Of a DNA stretch of 64,000 bases, positions 44,253 through 53,175 are shown piece after piece. Positions within the stretch are counted from its first letter, which is position 1. Each line of letters starts with the position of its first letter. Source of the stretch: Kitasatospora sp. NBC_01246 (GTDB taxonomy: Bacteria > Actinomycetota > Actinomycetes > Streptomycetales > Streptomycetaceae); contig NZ_CP108484.1 in NCBI RefSeq assembly GCF_036226505.1, forward strand, positions 1,674,001 through 1,738,000, written 5' to 3'. Under the pieces are notes generated by a model. The model searched no databases. It had not been told where the DNA came from and saw only the letters and a list, made by a program, of their open reading frames with translations. Position numbers and translations under genes: made by a program.

Positions 44253-45122
44253 CTATTTCAGCAGCCTCGACAGCCGCCGGTCCGCGAGCGGCTTGCCGCC
44301 GGTCTGGCAGGTGGGGCAGTACTGCAGCGAGGAATCGGCGAACGACACCTCGCGCACGGTGTCCCCGCAGACCGGGCACGGCTGCCCGGTCCGGCCGTGC
44401 ACCCGCAGGCCGAGCTTCTTCTCCGCCTTGAGGTCCCCCGCCGCCAGCCCGCGGGAGCGCTCCACCGCGTCGCGCAGGGTGGCGCCGAGCGCCTCGAACA
44501 GCCGGGCCCGCTCGTCCTCCGTCAGGCTCGACGCCAGCTTGTACGGCGACATCCGGGCCGCGTGCAGCACCTCGTCCGAGTAGGCGTTGCCGACCCCGGC
44601 CAGCACGCCCTGGTCCCGCAGCACGCCCTTCAGCCGGCGGCGCTCGCCGCTCAGCAGGGCGGTGAAGTCCGCCAGGGTGAAGCCCGGGTCCAGCGGGTCC
44701 GGGCCGAGCCGGGCGACACCGGGGACGGCGGCCGGGTCCGTCACCACGTACACCGCGAGCCCCTTCTTGGTGCCCGCCTCGGTGAGGTCGAAGCCGTCCC
44801 CGTCGGGCCCCTCCAGCCGCACCCGCAGGGCCAGCGGGTTCTTCCCGCCCGGGCGCGGGGGCTCGGCCGGCAGGCTGTCCTTCCACCGGAGCCAGCCGGC
44901 CCGGGCCAGGTGGACGACCAGGTGCAGGCCGCCGGCCTCGATGTCGAGGAACTTCCCGTGCCGGGTGACGGGGCCGACCGTCCGCCCCTCCAGCGCCGTC
45001 ACCGGCGGGTCGTAGGTCTTCAGGGCGCTGATGGCCACCGGCTGCACCCGGGCGATCACCCGCCCGGTCAACCGCTCGGACAGGAAGGCGCTGAGGGCCT
45101 CGACCTCGGGCAGCTCCGGCAT
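44253..45122 (-). CDS. Fpg/Nei-family DNA glycosylase/AP lyase
   Basis: The 289-residue product begins MPELPEVE, placing Pro2 as nucleophile and Glu3 as acid after Met removal. It has a helix-two-turn-helix region (GVLAGVGNAYSDEVLHAA) and a C-terminal zinc finger with Cys-x2-Cys and Cys-x2-Cys (CPVCGD and CPTCQTGG) that contacts damaged DNA. It should excise oxidised bases in base excision repair. The finger ends PLADRRLSRLLK, where typical Fpg has the QGR arginine loop, so it belongs to the actinobacterial Fpg/Nei side group; lesion preference is open. Confidence 0.88.
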   Translation of the reverse strand: MPELPEVEALSAFLSERLTGRVIARVQPVAISALKTYDPPVTALEGRTVGPVTRHGKFLDIEAGGLHLVVHLARAGWLRWKDSLPAEPPRPGGKNPLALRVRLEGPDGDGFDLTEAGTKKGLAVYVVTDPAAVPGVARLGPDPLDPGFTLADFTALLSGERRRLKGVLRDQGVLAGVGNAYSDEVLHAARMSPYKLASSLTEDERARLFEALGATLRDAVERSRGLAAGDLKAEKKLGLRVHGRTGQPCPVCGDTVREVSFADSSLQYCPTCQTGGKPLADRRLSRLLK

Positions 45123-45305
45123 GCGCCCAGTCTCGCGCAGACCTCCGGCCCCCGCCCGCCGGTCGCCTCCCGGTCGTCCGGTCGTCCCGGTCGTCCGGTT
45201 GTCCGGTTACCGCCGCTCTCGTTGCCCCGCAGCGGCCGGTGGGCGCAGGCTGGAGGTGCCCCGCACCACCGCAGCGCCCGAGCCCGGGAAAGGTCCGGCC
45301 CCCTC

Positions 45306-45776
45306 ATGAGCACGCTCGAAGAGCAGATCGACATCGATGCCCCGGTGCTGGCGGCCTGGGAGCAGCTGCACCGGGTCCACGACTACCCGCGGTTCGTGGG
45401 CGGGGTGCGCAGTGCCTACCCGCACGGCACCAGCCTCGCGCACCTCGGGGTGGAGATCGGCGGGACCGAGCGCGACGTCGAGACCGAGATCACCGACCGG
45501 GGCCGGGGCCGGGTGATGGCCTGGCGGACGCTGAACGGCCCGCGGCTGCACGGCGCGTTCGCGCTGCTCCCGCTGGACCGGAGCCACACCCGGCTGCAGA
45601 TCCGCGTCGAGTACGACCCGGAGACGGTGCAGCAGGTGTTCGGCGGGCCACGCGGCTTCGCCCAGGCCGGCGCGATCGAGCGGGTGGTCCGTGCCGACCT
45701 GGAGCTGTTCCGGGAGATCGTCGAGGCCCGGACGGCCGCCGCCCGCCCCGGGCCGGCTGCCGAGAGCCCTCGATAA
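45306..45776 (+). CDS. SRPBCC-fold (START/cyclase-like) protein
   Basis: The 156-residue product shows the SRPBCC order: EQIDIDAPVLAAWEQLHRVHDYPRFVGGV, EIGGTERDVETEITD, VMAWRTLNGP, and a long C-terminal helix AIERVVRADLELFREIVEA. These helix-grip proteins bind hydrophobic ligands in a cavity and include polyketide cyclases and uncharacterised stress proteins. No polyketide genes are nearby, so a cyclase role is not indicated. The start has only a weak ribosome site. Confidence 0.75.
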   Translation: MSTLEEQIDIDAPVLAAWEQLHRVHDYPRFVGGVRSAYPHGTSLAHLGVEIGGTERDVETEITDRGRGRVMAWRTLNGPRLHGAFALLPLDRSHTRLQIRVEYDPETVQQVFGGPRGFAQAGAIERVVRADLELFREIVEARTAAARPGPAAESPR

Positions 45777-45789
45777 GGATCGAATAAGC

Positions 45790-45804
45790 CCAGCTCAGAG
45801 CTGG
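45790..45804. promoter_or_regulatory. Palindrome CCAGCTC-A-GAGCTGG
   Basis: A 15-nt perfect palindrome with 7-bp arms, 13 nt after the SRPBCC stop and 71 nt before the membrane-protein start. It could be a short hairpin or a dimer operator. Confidence 0.4.
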
Positions 45805-45874
45805 TGGTGAGGATCTTCACAGGAGTCCGTCGGCCAGGTCGTCCACCGTTCAACCTGTGGCAGACTCGGATGCC

Positions 45875-46534
45875 ATGAGTACCGGCCCGGCCACCAGGAC
45901 GCTTCGCGCGGCGATCTTCGCCGCGCTGGTCGTGCTGCTCGCCGGGCTCGGCCAGGTGCTGGTCACCGGACGCCCGCTGCCGCTCGGCACGCTGGCCGTG
46001 GCCGGCGGCGCCGTCTTCGCGGTGGCGTTCGCCCTGGCCGGATCCGAGCGCGGCTTCCCGGCGATCGCGGCGGTCTTCCTGCCGCTGGAGCTGGGTCTGA
46101 GCGCGCTGTTCGACTTCGCCCAGAGCACCTGCCCCTCGCTCCCGCCCGGCTCCGCGCGCGGCTTCGAGCCGCTGCTGTGCGGCGGCGGCTCGCTCGGCGG
46201 GGTCCTGCTGGGCCACGGTGTCTCCCGGTCCGCCGGCCTGCTGGTGCTGCTGGCACTGCACGGCGCGATCGCCCTGGCCGCCGCCTTCTGGCTGCGCCGC
46301 GCCGACGCCGCGCTGAGCGCGTTCGCCGCCTCCGCCCGGGTGCTGGGCGACTTCGCCCGGCGCTTCCCGACCGCCGCCGGCCACTGGCTGCTGCTGCTCG
46401 CGGCGCCCGTCCCGGCCCGGCCGCTGGTGCGGATGCCGTTCCCGCGCGCCAGCCGCGTGCGCGTCCCCGTCGAGGACGTGCTGCTCAGCCCCGCCGTCCG
46501 TCGTGGGCCTCCGGTGCCCGTCCCGGCCTGCTGA
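45875..46534 (+). CDS. Integral membrane protein upstream of disulfide module
   Basis: Not recognised. The 219-residue product has about four hydrophobic helices (AAIFAALVVLLAGLGQVLV; LAVAGGAVFAVAFALA; a Leu-rich segment near 120-145; WLLLLAAPV). An extracytoplasmic loop contains two Cys, and the basic Pro-rich C terminus resembles DsbD/copper-handling accessory proteins only loosely. ATG 45875 is chosen; GTG 45857 is also in frame and neither has a strong ribosome site. It is about 95 nt upstream of the DsbA-like gene on the same strand, so a linked role is inferred. Confidence 0.6.
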   Translation: MSTGPATRTLRAAIFAALVVLLAGLGQVLVTGRPLPLGTLAVAGGAVFAVAFALAGSERGFPAIAAVFLPLELGLSALFDFAQSTCPSLPPGSARGFEPLLCGGGSLGGVLLGHGVSRSAGLLVLLALHGAIALAAAFWLRRADAALSAFAASARVLGDFARRFPTAAGHWLLLLAAPVPARPLVRMPFPRASRVRVPVEDVLLSPAVRRGPPVPVPAC

Positions 46535-46629
46535 GAGCACTCTCCCGAGCGTTTCCCGGCCGGTCGTTCTCGCCGCGCGCCCGTGCGCGCCCGCCCGTCA
46601 CCGACCGAGAGCACAGGACGACACCCGCC

Positions 46630-47460
46630 ATGAGCAAGAAGCCCCAGCCGATCAACGCCAGGACGACGAACACCCGGACCGCCAGGAGCGAGGCCCGGCG
46701 CGCCGCCACCGAGCGGATGCGCGAGGAGCGCGAGCGCACCGAGCGGGCGGCGAGGATCCGCCGCCGGACGATCGTCGGCGCCGCCTCCGCCGCCGTGCTG
46801 GCGCTGGCCGCCGGTGTGGCCTTCGCCGTCGGCGGCTCCTCCGGCCCGGCCGACACCGCCGCCGCCGGGCCGCTGGTCGTCCCCGCCAACGCGGGCGGCG
46901 CCGACGGCACCGTGATCACCTACGGCAAGGCCGACGCCCCGCACACCCTGGAGATCTACGAGGACTTCCGCTGCCCGTACTGCGAGCAGCTGGAGACCAC
47001 CAATGGCAAGACCGTCCAGCAGCTCGCCGACGACGGCACCTACAAGATCGAGTACCACCTGGCGACGTTCCTGGACCAGGGCCTGGGCGGCAAGGGCTCG
47101 CGCACCGCGCTGGCCGCCGCCGGGGCGGCGCTCAACGAGGGCGTGGACAAGTTCAAGCAGTTCCACGACGTGCTGTACGCCAACCAGCCCGACGAGCGCA
47201 ACGACGGCTTCGCCGACGTGAACCGGCTGCTGGACCTCGCCGAGCAGGTCCCGGGTCTGAAGACGGACGCCTTCGTGAAGGCCGTCCAGGACGGCACCTA
47301 CGCCCCGTGGGCCAGTCAGGTGAACAAGGCCTTCGACAGGAGCGGGGTCACCGGCACCCCCACGGTGAAGCTGGACGGTACCAAGCTCGACGTCTTCACG
47401 AACGGCGCGCCCGTCACTCCCGAGCGCTTCACCGCGATGGTCAAGCAGGTGACCGGGTGA
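46630..47460 (+). CDS. Membrane-anchored DsbA-like thioredoxin-fold protein
   Basis: The 276-residue product has a very basic cytoplasmic N terminus (about 45 residues), one membrane helix at about 47-68, and an extracellular DsbA-type domain. Its active site is EDFRCPYC (Cys115, Cys118), and a cis-Pro is visible in GVTGTPTV. It should oxidise or isomerise disulfides in exported proteins. Its stop overlaps the GTG of the VKOR gene (GTGA), so the two are translationally coupled, matching the known DsbA/VKOR pairing in actinobacteria. Confidence 0.9.
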   Translation: MSKKPQPINARTTNTRTARSEARRAATERMREERERTERAARIRRRTIVGAASAAVLALAAGVAFAVGGSSGPADTAAAGPLVVPANAGGADGTVITYGKADAPHTLEIYEDFRCPYCEQLETTNGKTVQQLADDGTYKIEYHLATFLDQGLGGKGSRTALAAAGAALNEGVDKFKQFHDVLYANQPDERNDGFADVNRLLDLAEQVPGLKTDAFVKAVQDGTYAPWASQVNKAFDRSGVTGTPTVKLDGTKLDVFTNGAPVTPERFTAMVKQVTG

Positions 47461-48083
47461 CGGCCGCCGGTACGGTCGCCGCACCCGCGCGCGGCCACGG
47501 CGCGAGCCGGCCGTTCGCGCTCCTGCTGCTGATCGGCGGCGCGATCGGGATCTTCGCCTCGGCCGTCCTCACACTGGACAAGATCCGGCTGCTGGAGGAC
47601 CCGTCGTACGTCCCCAACTGCAACATCAACCCGATCATCAGCTGCGGCTCGATCATGCGCAGCGACCAGGCCGAGGCCTTCGGCTTCCCCAACTCGCTGC
47701 TGGGCCTGGTCGGCTTCGCCGTGGTGATCGCGATCGGCGCCGGCCTGCTGGCCGGGGCGACGTACCGGCGCTGGTTCTGGCTCGGCCTCCAGGCCGGGAC
47801 GGTGTTCGGGATCGGTTTCGTGACCTGGCTGATGTACCAGGCGCTGTACCGGATCGGCGCGCTCTGCCCGTACTGCATGGTGGTCTGGGCCACCATGATC
47901 CCGCTGTTCTGGTACACCACCCTGCACAATCTGCGCACCGGCGTGATCCCGACCCCGCGCGCCCTGCGCCCGGTGGTGCGGGAGGCCGCCCGCTACCACT
48001 GGGTGGTGCCGGCGCTCTGGTACGCGGTGATCGTGCTGCTGGTCCTCGACCGGTTCTGGTACTACTGGCGCACGCTGGTCTGA
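47457..48083 (+). CDS. Vitamin K epoxide reductase (VKOR) family protein
   Basis: The 208-residue membrane protein has four or five helices, the loop cysteines Cys55 and Cys63 (NCNINPIISCGS), and the quinone-side CxxC LCPYC (Cys137, Cys140). Bacterial VKOR takes electrons from DsbA-like partners and passes them to menaquinone, completing oxidative folding. The GTG start overlaps the preceding stop codon, so it is cotranslated with its likely partner. A strong terminator follows at 48091-48124. Confidence 0.92.
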   Translation: MTAAGTVAAPARGHGASRPFALLLLIGGAIGIFASAVLTLDKIRLLEDPSYVPNCNINPIISCGSIMRSDQAEAFGFPNSLLGLVGFAVVIAIGAGLLAGATYRRWFWLGLQAGTVFGIGFVTWLMYQALYRIGALCPYCMVVWATMIPLFWYTTLHNLRTGVIPTPRALRPVVREAARYHWVVPALWYAVIVLLVLDRFWYYWRTLV

Positions 48084-48090
48084 GCCTCCC

Positions 48091-48124
48091 ACCGGCTCCG
48101 GGCCCGTCGCGGCCCGGAGCCGGT
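48091..48124. terminator. Bidirectional terminator
   Basis: A perfect 14-bp stem (48091-48104 with 48111-48124) and a 6-nt loop, 8 nt after the VKOR stop and before the converging deaminase gene. Confidence 0.8.
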
Positions 48125-48156
48125 ACCTCCGGATTCGATGCCCCCGGCGTCGGGGC

Positions 48157-49155
48157 TCAGACGCCGGCCGGCTCGAACGCGTAGGCCGCCACCTCGGCCA
48201 GCAGCGCCGCCCGGCGGTCCTCGTCCAGGAACGAGGCGCGGAAGGAGTTGGCGGCGAGCAGGCGCAGCGTCTCGGGCGCGAGCGCGAGGGCCCCGGCCAC
48301 CGCACGGTAGTTGTCGTCGACGTAGCCGCCGAAGTACGCCGGGTCGTCGGAGTTGACGGTCACCAGCAGGCCGGCCGCGAGCATGGCGGGCAGCGGGTGG
48401 TCGGCCAGCGTGTCGACGCAGCGCAGGCGCACGTTGGAGAGCGGGCAGAGGGTGAGCGGGATCTGCTCGCGGACCAGGCGGTCGACCAGCGCCGGGTCCT
48501 CCAGGCAGCGCAGACCGTGGTCGATCCGCTCGACCCCGAGGACGTCCAGGGCCTCGGTGACGTACGAGGCCGGGCCCTCCTCCCCCGCGTGTGCGACCCG
48601 GTGCAGCCCGGCCTCGGCGGCGCGCCGGTAGACCTCGCGGAACTTGGCCGGCGGGTTCCCGACCTCCGCCGAGTCGAGCCCGATCCCGGTGATCCGGCCG
48701 AAGTGCGGCCGGGCGGCCTCGAAGGTCTCCAGCGCGGACTCGGCGGTCTCGTCCCGCAGGAAGCACATGATCAGCCGGGTGCTGACGCCGTACCGCTCCT
48801 CGCTGCGGTCCAGGGCCCGCCCGAGGCCCTCCACCACCACGTCCAGCGGCACCCCGCGGGCGGTGTGCGCCTGCGGGTCGAAGAAGATCTCGGCGTGCCG
48901 CACCCCCTGCCCGGCGGCCCGGGCCAGGTACGCGTCGGCGAGGTCGGCGAAGTCCGCCTCGGTGCGCAGCACCGTCATCAGCGCGTAGTAGAGGTCCAGG
49001 AAGGACTGCAGGTCGCTGAAGGAGTAGGCCCGGCGGAGCTCCTCGGTGTCGGCGTACGGGAGCGTGACGCCGTTGCGCGCGGCGAGCGCGAAGGCGAGTT
49101 CCGGCTCCAGGGTGCCTTCGATGTGCAGGTGGAGTTCGGCCTTGGGCAGCGACAT
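48157..49155 (-). CDS. Adenosine deaminase superfamily; adenine deaminase-like subtype
   Basis: The 332-residue product has the zinc motif HLHIEG (His9, His11), the catalytic HAGEEGP region, CPLSNVRL and NSDDPAYFGGYVDDN. The phrases EIFFDPQAHTARG, HAGEEGP and NSDDPAYFGGY match the adenine-aminohydrolase branch better than classical adenosine deaminase. The likely reaction is therefore adenine to hypoxanthine, with adenosine as alternative; biochemical identity is inferred. The ATG at 49155 has a GGAA 9 nt upstream. A palindrome ATCGTACGAT lies about 50 nt upstream. Confidence 0.85.
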   Translation of the reverse strand: MSLPKAELHLHIEGTLEPELAFALAARNGVTLPYADTEELRRAYSFSDLQSFLDLYYALMTVLRTEADFADLADAYLARAAGQGVRHAEIFFDPQAHTARGVPLDVVVEGLGRALDRSEERYGVSTRLIMCFLRDETAESALETFEAARPHFGRITGIGLDSAEVGNPPAKFREVYRRAAEAGLHRVAHAGEEGPASYVTEALDVLGVERIDHGLRCLEDPALVDRLVREQIPLTLCPLSNVRLRCVDTLADHPLPAMLAAGLLVTVNSDDPAYFGGYVDDNYRAVAGALALAPETLRLLAANSFRASFLDEDRRAALLAEVAAYAFEPAGV

Positions 49156-49206
49156 GGGTGATCGTTCCGAGTTCTGGGAGGGAAAGGAAGGGACGTCAGG
49201 ATAGTC

Positions 49207-49216
49207 ATCGTACGAT
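49207..49216. promoter_or_regulatory. Palindrome ATCGTACGAT in deaminase promoter
   Basis: A 10-nt palindrome in an AT-richer stretch (about 49195-49220), 52 nt upstream of the deaminase start. On the minus strand TACGAT could be the -10 element. Confidence 0.35.
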
Positions 49217-49396
49217 CCGGTCACCCGATCACCACCTCGCCGGGCCCCCGTGGGCGGCGGCCGGGCCGCACGCCTCGCGAAAGCCCCCGGGGGCGACGAC
49301 ACTGCCGGTACGGGAGTCCCGTCGGCACGCCGGTGTACCGGCCGCGGTCGGGGGCACCCGGGTACGGGGGGATTCGCGCCGAGGAGGTAGTGGACC

Positions 49397-49681
49397 ATGC
49401 GGCACCCGGACGACGCTCCGCACACCAGGCCCTCGGGGATCTCCCCGCACGCCCTGGGCAACGACACCCTGCTGCACGAGCTGGAGCAGCTGCACCGGAC
49501 CAGGCACGAGACCTTCCTGTACGGGTCGGAGGAGGCCCTGAAGCGGCACACCCTGCGGACCGGGCAGCTGGAGGCGGAGTACCTGCACCGGTTCCCGAAC
49601 CGGCTGGTCACGGCCGGCCGGACCAGGGCGGGCGCCCGCGCCCGGGAGGCCGCGGCGCGGGTGGAGTCGCTGCCGGAGTGA
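49397..49681 (+). CDS. Small conserved protein, DUF6158-like
   Basis: The 94-residue protein has LLHELEQLHRTRHETFLYGS, then LEAEYLHRFPNRLVTAGRTRAGAR, a pattern of small streptomycete proteins that I associate with DUF6158. The helix is rich in His/Arg/Glu. No function is known. The ATG at 49397 has GAGGAGG about 9 nt upstream. A hairpin terminator follows at 49697-49719. Confidence 0.75.
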   Translation: MRHPDDAPHTRPSGISPHALGNDTLLHELEQLHRTRHETFLYGSEEALKRHTLRTGQLEAEYLHRFPNRLVTAGRTRAGARAREAAARVESLPE

Positions 49682-49696
49682 GGCCGCGGCGGCCGG

Positions 49697-49719
49697 CGCC
49701 CGGCGGGACACGCCGGGCG
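49697..49719 (+). terminator. Terminator after small conserved protein
   Basis: A perfect 9-bp stem CGCCCGGCG/CGCCGGGCG with a 5-nt loop, 16 nt after the stop codon. Confidence 0.65.
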
Positions 49720-49805
49720 GCGGTGGTGCGCTCGGGGCGGGGTGTCGGCCAGGGTGGAGCAACGACTCCGGAGCAATCCCCCACGGACACCTGGGAGCCC
49801 ACCGC

Positions 49806-51194
49806 ATGGCCATCGCAAGCGTCAACCCCGCGACCGGCGAGACCCTGGAGACCTTCGAAGCGCTGGACGCCGCCGGCATCGAGCAGCGGCTGGCCCGCGC
49901 CGAGGCGGCGTTCCAGTCCTACCGCACCACCTCCTTCGCGTACCGCGCCGAGCTGCTGCGCCGCGCCGCCGACCTGCTGGACGCGGACCTGGAGTCCGTC
50001 GCCCGCACGATGACCGAGGAGATGGGCAAGCCGCTGGCGGCCGCCCGCGCCGAGGCCGCCAAGTGCGCGAAGGCGATGCGCTGGTACGCCGAGAACGCCG
50101 AGGGGCTGCTCGCCGACGAGCACCCCGCCCCGGCCGACGTCGCCGACTCCGGCGCCGCCCGGGCCTACGTCCGCTACCGCCCGATCGGGGCGGTGCTGGC
50201 CGTGATGCCGTGGAACTTCCCGTTCTGGCAGGTGATCCGGTTCGCCGCACCGGCCCTGATGGCGGGCAACGTCGGCCTGCTGAAGCACGCGTCCAACGTC
50301 CCCCGGACCGCGGTGGCCCTGGAGGAGCTGTTCCGCCGGGCCGGGTTCCCGGAGGGCTGCTTCCAGACCCTGCTGATCGGCTCGAGCGCGGTGGAGGGCG
50401 TGATCCGCGACCGCCGGGTGGCCGCGGTGACACTGACCGGCAGCGAGCCCGCCGGGCGGGCGGTGGCGGCGACGGCCGCGGACGAGGTGAAGAAGGCCGT
50501 GCTGGAGCTGGGCGGCAGCGACCCGTTCGTGGTCCTGCCGAGCGCCGACCTGGACGCCGCCGTGGCCACCGCCGTCCGGGCCCGGGTGCAGAACAACGGG
50601 CAGTCCTGCATCGCCGCCAAGCGCTTCATCGTGCACACCGCCGTGTACCGGCCGTTCACCGAGGCGTTCACCGCGGCCATGCGGGCGCTGACCGTCGGCG
50701 ATCCGATGGAGGAGGCGACCGAGGTCGGCCCGATGGCCAGCAGCCAGGGGCGGGACGACCTGGAGGAGCTGGTCGAGGACGCCCGGGCGCACGGGGCCGC
50801 GGTGGAGTGCGGCGGCCGCCGCCCCGCGGGCCGGGAGGCCGGCTGGTTCTACGAGCCGACGGTGCTGACCGGCATCACCCCGGCGATGCGGATCCACCTG
50901 GAGGAGACCTTCGGCCCGGTCGCCACCGTCTACGAGGCCGCCGACCTGGACGAGGCGGTGGCCCTGGCCAACGACACGCCCTTCGGGCTCAGCTCCAACG
51001 TCTGGACCACCGACCCGGCCGAGCAGGAGCGCTTCGTCCGGGACATCCAGGCCGGCGGGGTGTTCTTCAACGGCATGACCGCCTCGCACCCGGCCCTGCC
51101 GTTCGGCGGCGTCAAGCGCTCGGGCTTCGGGCGCGAGCTGAGCGGCCACGGGATCCGGGAGTTCTGCAACATCACCACCGTCTGGGTGGCCTGA
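49806..51194 (+). CDS. gabD: NAD(P)-dependent succinate-semialdehyde dehydrogenase
   Basis: The 462-residue aldehyde dehydrogenase starts IASVNPATGETLETFE. It has the PWNFPFWQVIRFAAPA cofactor segment, LELGGSDPF with general-base Glu234, and NNGQSCIAAKRF with catalytic Cys268. FGGVKRSGFGREL is near the end. LELGGSDPF and its short length fit GabD/SSADH-type enzymes. It should oxidise succinate semialdehyde to succinate at the end of GABA breakdown. The ATG follows GGGAG. A GABA-type permease is 6 kb away, but no GABA transaminase is in the window. Confidence 0.85.
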   Translation: MAIASVNPATGETLETFEALDAAGIEQRLARAEAAFQSYRTTSFAYRAELLRRAADLLDADLESVARTMTEEMGKPLAAARAEAAKCAKAMRWYAENAEGLLADEHPAPADVADSGAARAYVRYRPIGAVLAVMPWNFPFWQVIRFAAPALMAGNVGLLKHASNVPRTAVALEELFRRAGFPEGCFQTLLIGSSAVEGVIRDRRVAAVTLTGSEPAGRAVAATAADEVKKAVLELGGSDPFVVLPSADLDAAVATAVRARVQNNGQSCIAAKRFIVHTAVYRPFTEAFTAAMRALTVGDPMEEATEVGPMASSQGRDDLEELVEDARAHGAAVECGGRRPAGREAGWFYEPTVLTGITPAMRIHLEETFGPVATVYEAADLDEAVALANDTPFGLSSNVWTTDPAEQERFVRDIQAGGVFFNGMTASHPALPFGGVKRSGFGRELSGHGIREFCNITTVWVA

Positions 51195-51200
51195 CGGCGG

Positions 51201-51231
51201 CCGGGGCGGGGCCGTCCGGGCCCCGCCCCGG
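51201..51231. terminator. Bidirectional terminator
   Basis: A perfect 13-bp stem (51201-51213 with 51219-51231) and a 5-nt loop, between the convergent dehydrogenase and small membrane-protein genes. Confidence 0.75.
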
Positions 51232-51237
51232 CCGGGG

Positions 51238-51519
51238 TCACGCGGCCATCCGGTGCCTGCCCTGGCCGGGTGTCATCCAGCGGGCGACCATGCCGCACAG
51301 CGCGATCAGGGTGACGCCCCACACGATGCTGAAGACGATCAGCCAGGGCAGCGAGGTCACCTGGGACCCGACGGCGCCGAGGCCGAGCGAGAGCGCGAGC
51401 ATCAGCACCACGGCCGTCGGACCGAGGCTGAGCAGGCCGTGCCAGGCCCGGTGCGCCAGGCTCGGGTGCCGCGGCGCGTCGGGGCCGGTGTCGAGCGCCT
51501 TGTAGGTCAGTAGGTCCAT
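51238..51519 (-). CDS. Small membrane protein, two helices
   Basis: The 93-residue product has two hydrophobic helices (LGPTAVVLMLALSLGLGAV; LIVFSIVWGVTLIALCGMV) flanked by hydrophilic ends. Not assigned to a family. The ATG at 51519 lies 9 nt after GGAGG. It lies downstream of ku on the same strand with a 52-nt gap, so it could be cotranscribed. Confidence 0.65.
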   Translation of the reverse strand: MDLLTYKALDTGPDAPRHPSLAHRAWHGLLSLGPTAVVLMLALSLGLGAVGSQVTSLPWLIVFSIVWGVTLIALCGMVARWMTPGQGRHRMAA

Positions 51520-51571
51520 CTGGGATCGCCTCCGGACGTCGGGGACTGCCGGTGATCAGCTCACCAAGGCC

Positions 51572-52630
51572 TCACGAGACCTTGCGGGGAGCTGCGGACT
51601 TCCTGCTGGTGGTCTTCTTCGCGGCCGCGGCCGGCTTCGCGGTGCCGGCCGCGGCCCTGGTGGCGGCCCGGTCCGCGGTGGCCCGGCCGGTGGCCGTCCT
51701 GGGAGCAGTCGCCTTCTTGGCCGCCGCCTTCCCGGCCGTCGCCTTCCCGGCGGGCGCGCGCTTGCGGGCTGCCGGGGCCTCCACCGGGGGCGGCTCCTCC
51801 ACCGCCAAGCCGGCCTCCGGTTCGGCGCCCGGCCCGGCCCGGCGGCCGCGGTGGGCGCCCTCGGCCTGCTTGAGACTGCTGCGCAGCGCCGCCATCAGAT
51901 CGATGACGTTGTCCGGAGCCTCGCCGGACTCCTCCTCGTGCGGCACTTCGACGCCCTGGATCCGGGCCTCGATGACCTGCTGCAGCGCCCGCTGGTAGTC
52001 GTCGTGGAGCTGGGAGAGGTCGAAGTCCTCGGAGAGCGTGTCCATCAGCGAGCGGGCCATCTTCAGCTCCTGCGGCCGCACGGTCACCTGCTCGTCGGGC
52101 GCGATCCCGGCCGCCGGGCGGACCTCGTCGGGCCAGATGCAGGTCTGCAGCACCAGCGTCCCGTCGTGCACCCGCAGCACGGCCGGCGACTCCCTGGTCC
52201 GCAGCGCGATCTTGGTGACCGCGATCCGGCCGGACTCGGTGAGCGCGTCGCGCAGCAGCGCGTACGGCTTGGCGGCGGCCTTGTCGGCGACACCGACGTA
52301 GTAGGCCTTGGAGAACATCAGCGGGTCGATCTCGGCCGCGTCCACGAACGCCAGCACGTCGATGACCTTCTTGCTGGGCAGCGGCAGCTCGGCGAGGTCC
52401 TCGTCGGTGAGGGTGACGGTCCGCCCGTCGGGTGACTCGTAGCCCTTGGCGATCTCCGCGTAGGGGACTTCCTTCCCCTCCTGCTCGCAGTACCGCTTCA
52501 TCCGCACCCGGCCGCCGTCCTTCGCGTGCACCTGGTGCAGCGGGACGTCGTGCTCCTGGGTCGCGGAGTACAGGTGGACGGGGATGCTGACCAGCCCGAA
52601 GCTGATCGTCCCCTTCCAGGTGGTCTGCAT
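51572..52630 (-). CDS. ku: Ku protein of bacterial non-homologous end joining
   Basis: The 352-residue product starts MQTTWKGTISFGLVSIPVHLYSA and has the Ku core (EIAKGYE, VDVLAFVDAAEIDP, RTRESPAVLRVHDGTLVLQT) to about 260. A Lys/Ala-rich tail (AAKKATAPRTATGRA, then AAAAKKTTSRK) follows. Ku dimers ring broken DNA ends and recruit LigD. Basic C-terminal tails increase DNA threading in actinobacterial Ku. No ligD is within the window, so this may be one of several Ku copies. Confidence 0.92.
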   Translation of the reverse strand: MQTTWKGTISFGLVSIPVHLYSATQEHDVPLHQVHAKDGGRVRMKRYCEQEGKEVPYAEIAKGYESPDGRTVTLTDEDLAELPLPSKKVIDVLAFVDAAEIDPLMFSKAYYVGVADKAAAKPYALLRDALTESGRIAVTKIALRTRESPAVLRVHDGTLVLQTCIWPDEVRPAAGIAPDEQVTVRPQELKMARSLMDTLSEDFDLSQLHDDYQRALQQVIEARIQGVEVPHEEESGEAPDNVIDLMAALRSSLKQAEGAHRGRRAGPGAEPEAGLAVEEPPPVEAPAARKRAPAGKATAGKAAAKKATAPRTATGRATADRAATRAAAGTAKPAAAAKKTTSRKSAAPRKVS

Positions 52631-52785
52631 GGGGTGTCGCCCCTTCCCGGACGGTCCCCCTCCCGGAGATCTCCACTGTGCCCGGATTCACCCCGATCGG
52701 CCACACGGTCCCGGTCCGGGCCGACGCGGCGGGCCGGACCGGGCCGGACCGGCGGACAATGGCCGGGAGCCGAGGAGGTGGCGCC

Positions 52786-52995
52786 ATGCCGGGGACGCGC
52801 CCGCCCCCACCGTCCGAGCGGACCACGTACGTCGTGTCGTACGCCGTGGCCGGGGAGCCCGGGGTCCGGCGGGCGGAGGTCACGGTGGTGCCCGGGTACT
52901 CGCAAGAGAGCGACATCCCGCGGATCCTCGCCGCCCGCCTCACCGGGCGGCCGGAGGGCGCGCGGATCGTCCTGCTGGAGCTGCGCCCGGCCTGA
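52786..52995 (+). CDS. Small hypothetical protein
   Basis: Not recognised. A 69-residue product (ERTTYVVSYAVAGEPGVRRAEVTVVPGYSQESDIPRILAARL) with an alternating beta pattern and a C-terminal ILLEL strand. ATG 52786 has GAGGAGG 7 nt upstream, the decisive argument for this start over two upstream starts in frame. It is divergent from ku. Confidence 0.6.
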   Translation: MPGTRPPPPSERTTYVVSYAVAGEPGVRRAEVTVVPGYSQESDIPRILAARLTGRPEGARIVLLELRPA

Positions 52996-53175
52996 GGGTC
53001 CGGCCGGGCGCGGGGGCGGGCCGACGGGCCCGGGCGGGACCCGCCGAACGGAGGCACCGGGGCGTGTCAGCGGGTGATCGCCCCGGATCGCCCGGCACCG
53101 CTCCCTAGCATCGGGACTCCGTGGTCCCGCCCGACCAGGCGTGACGGAACGTCACCCCCGGCCCCAGGAGCGTTC

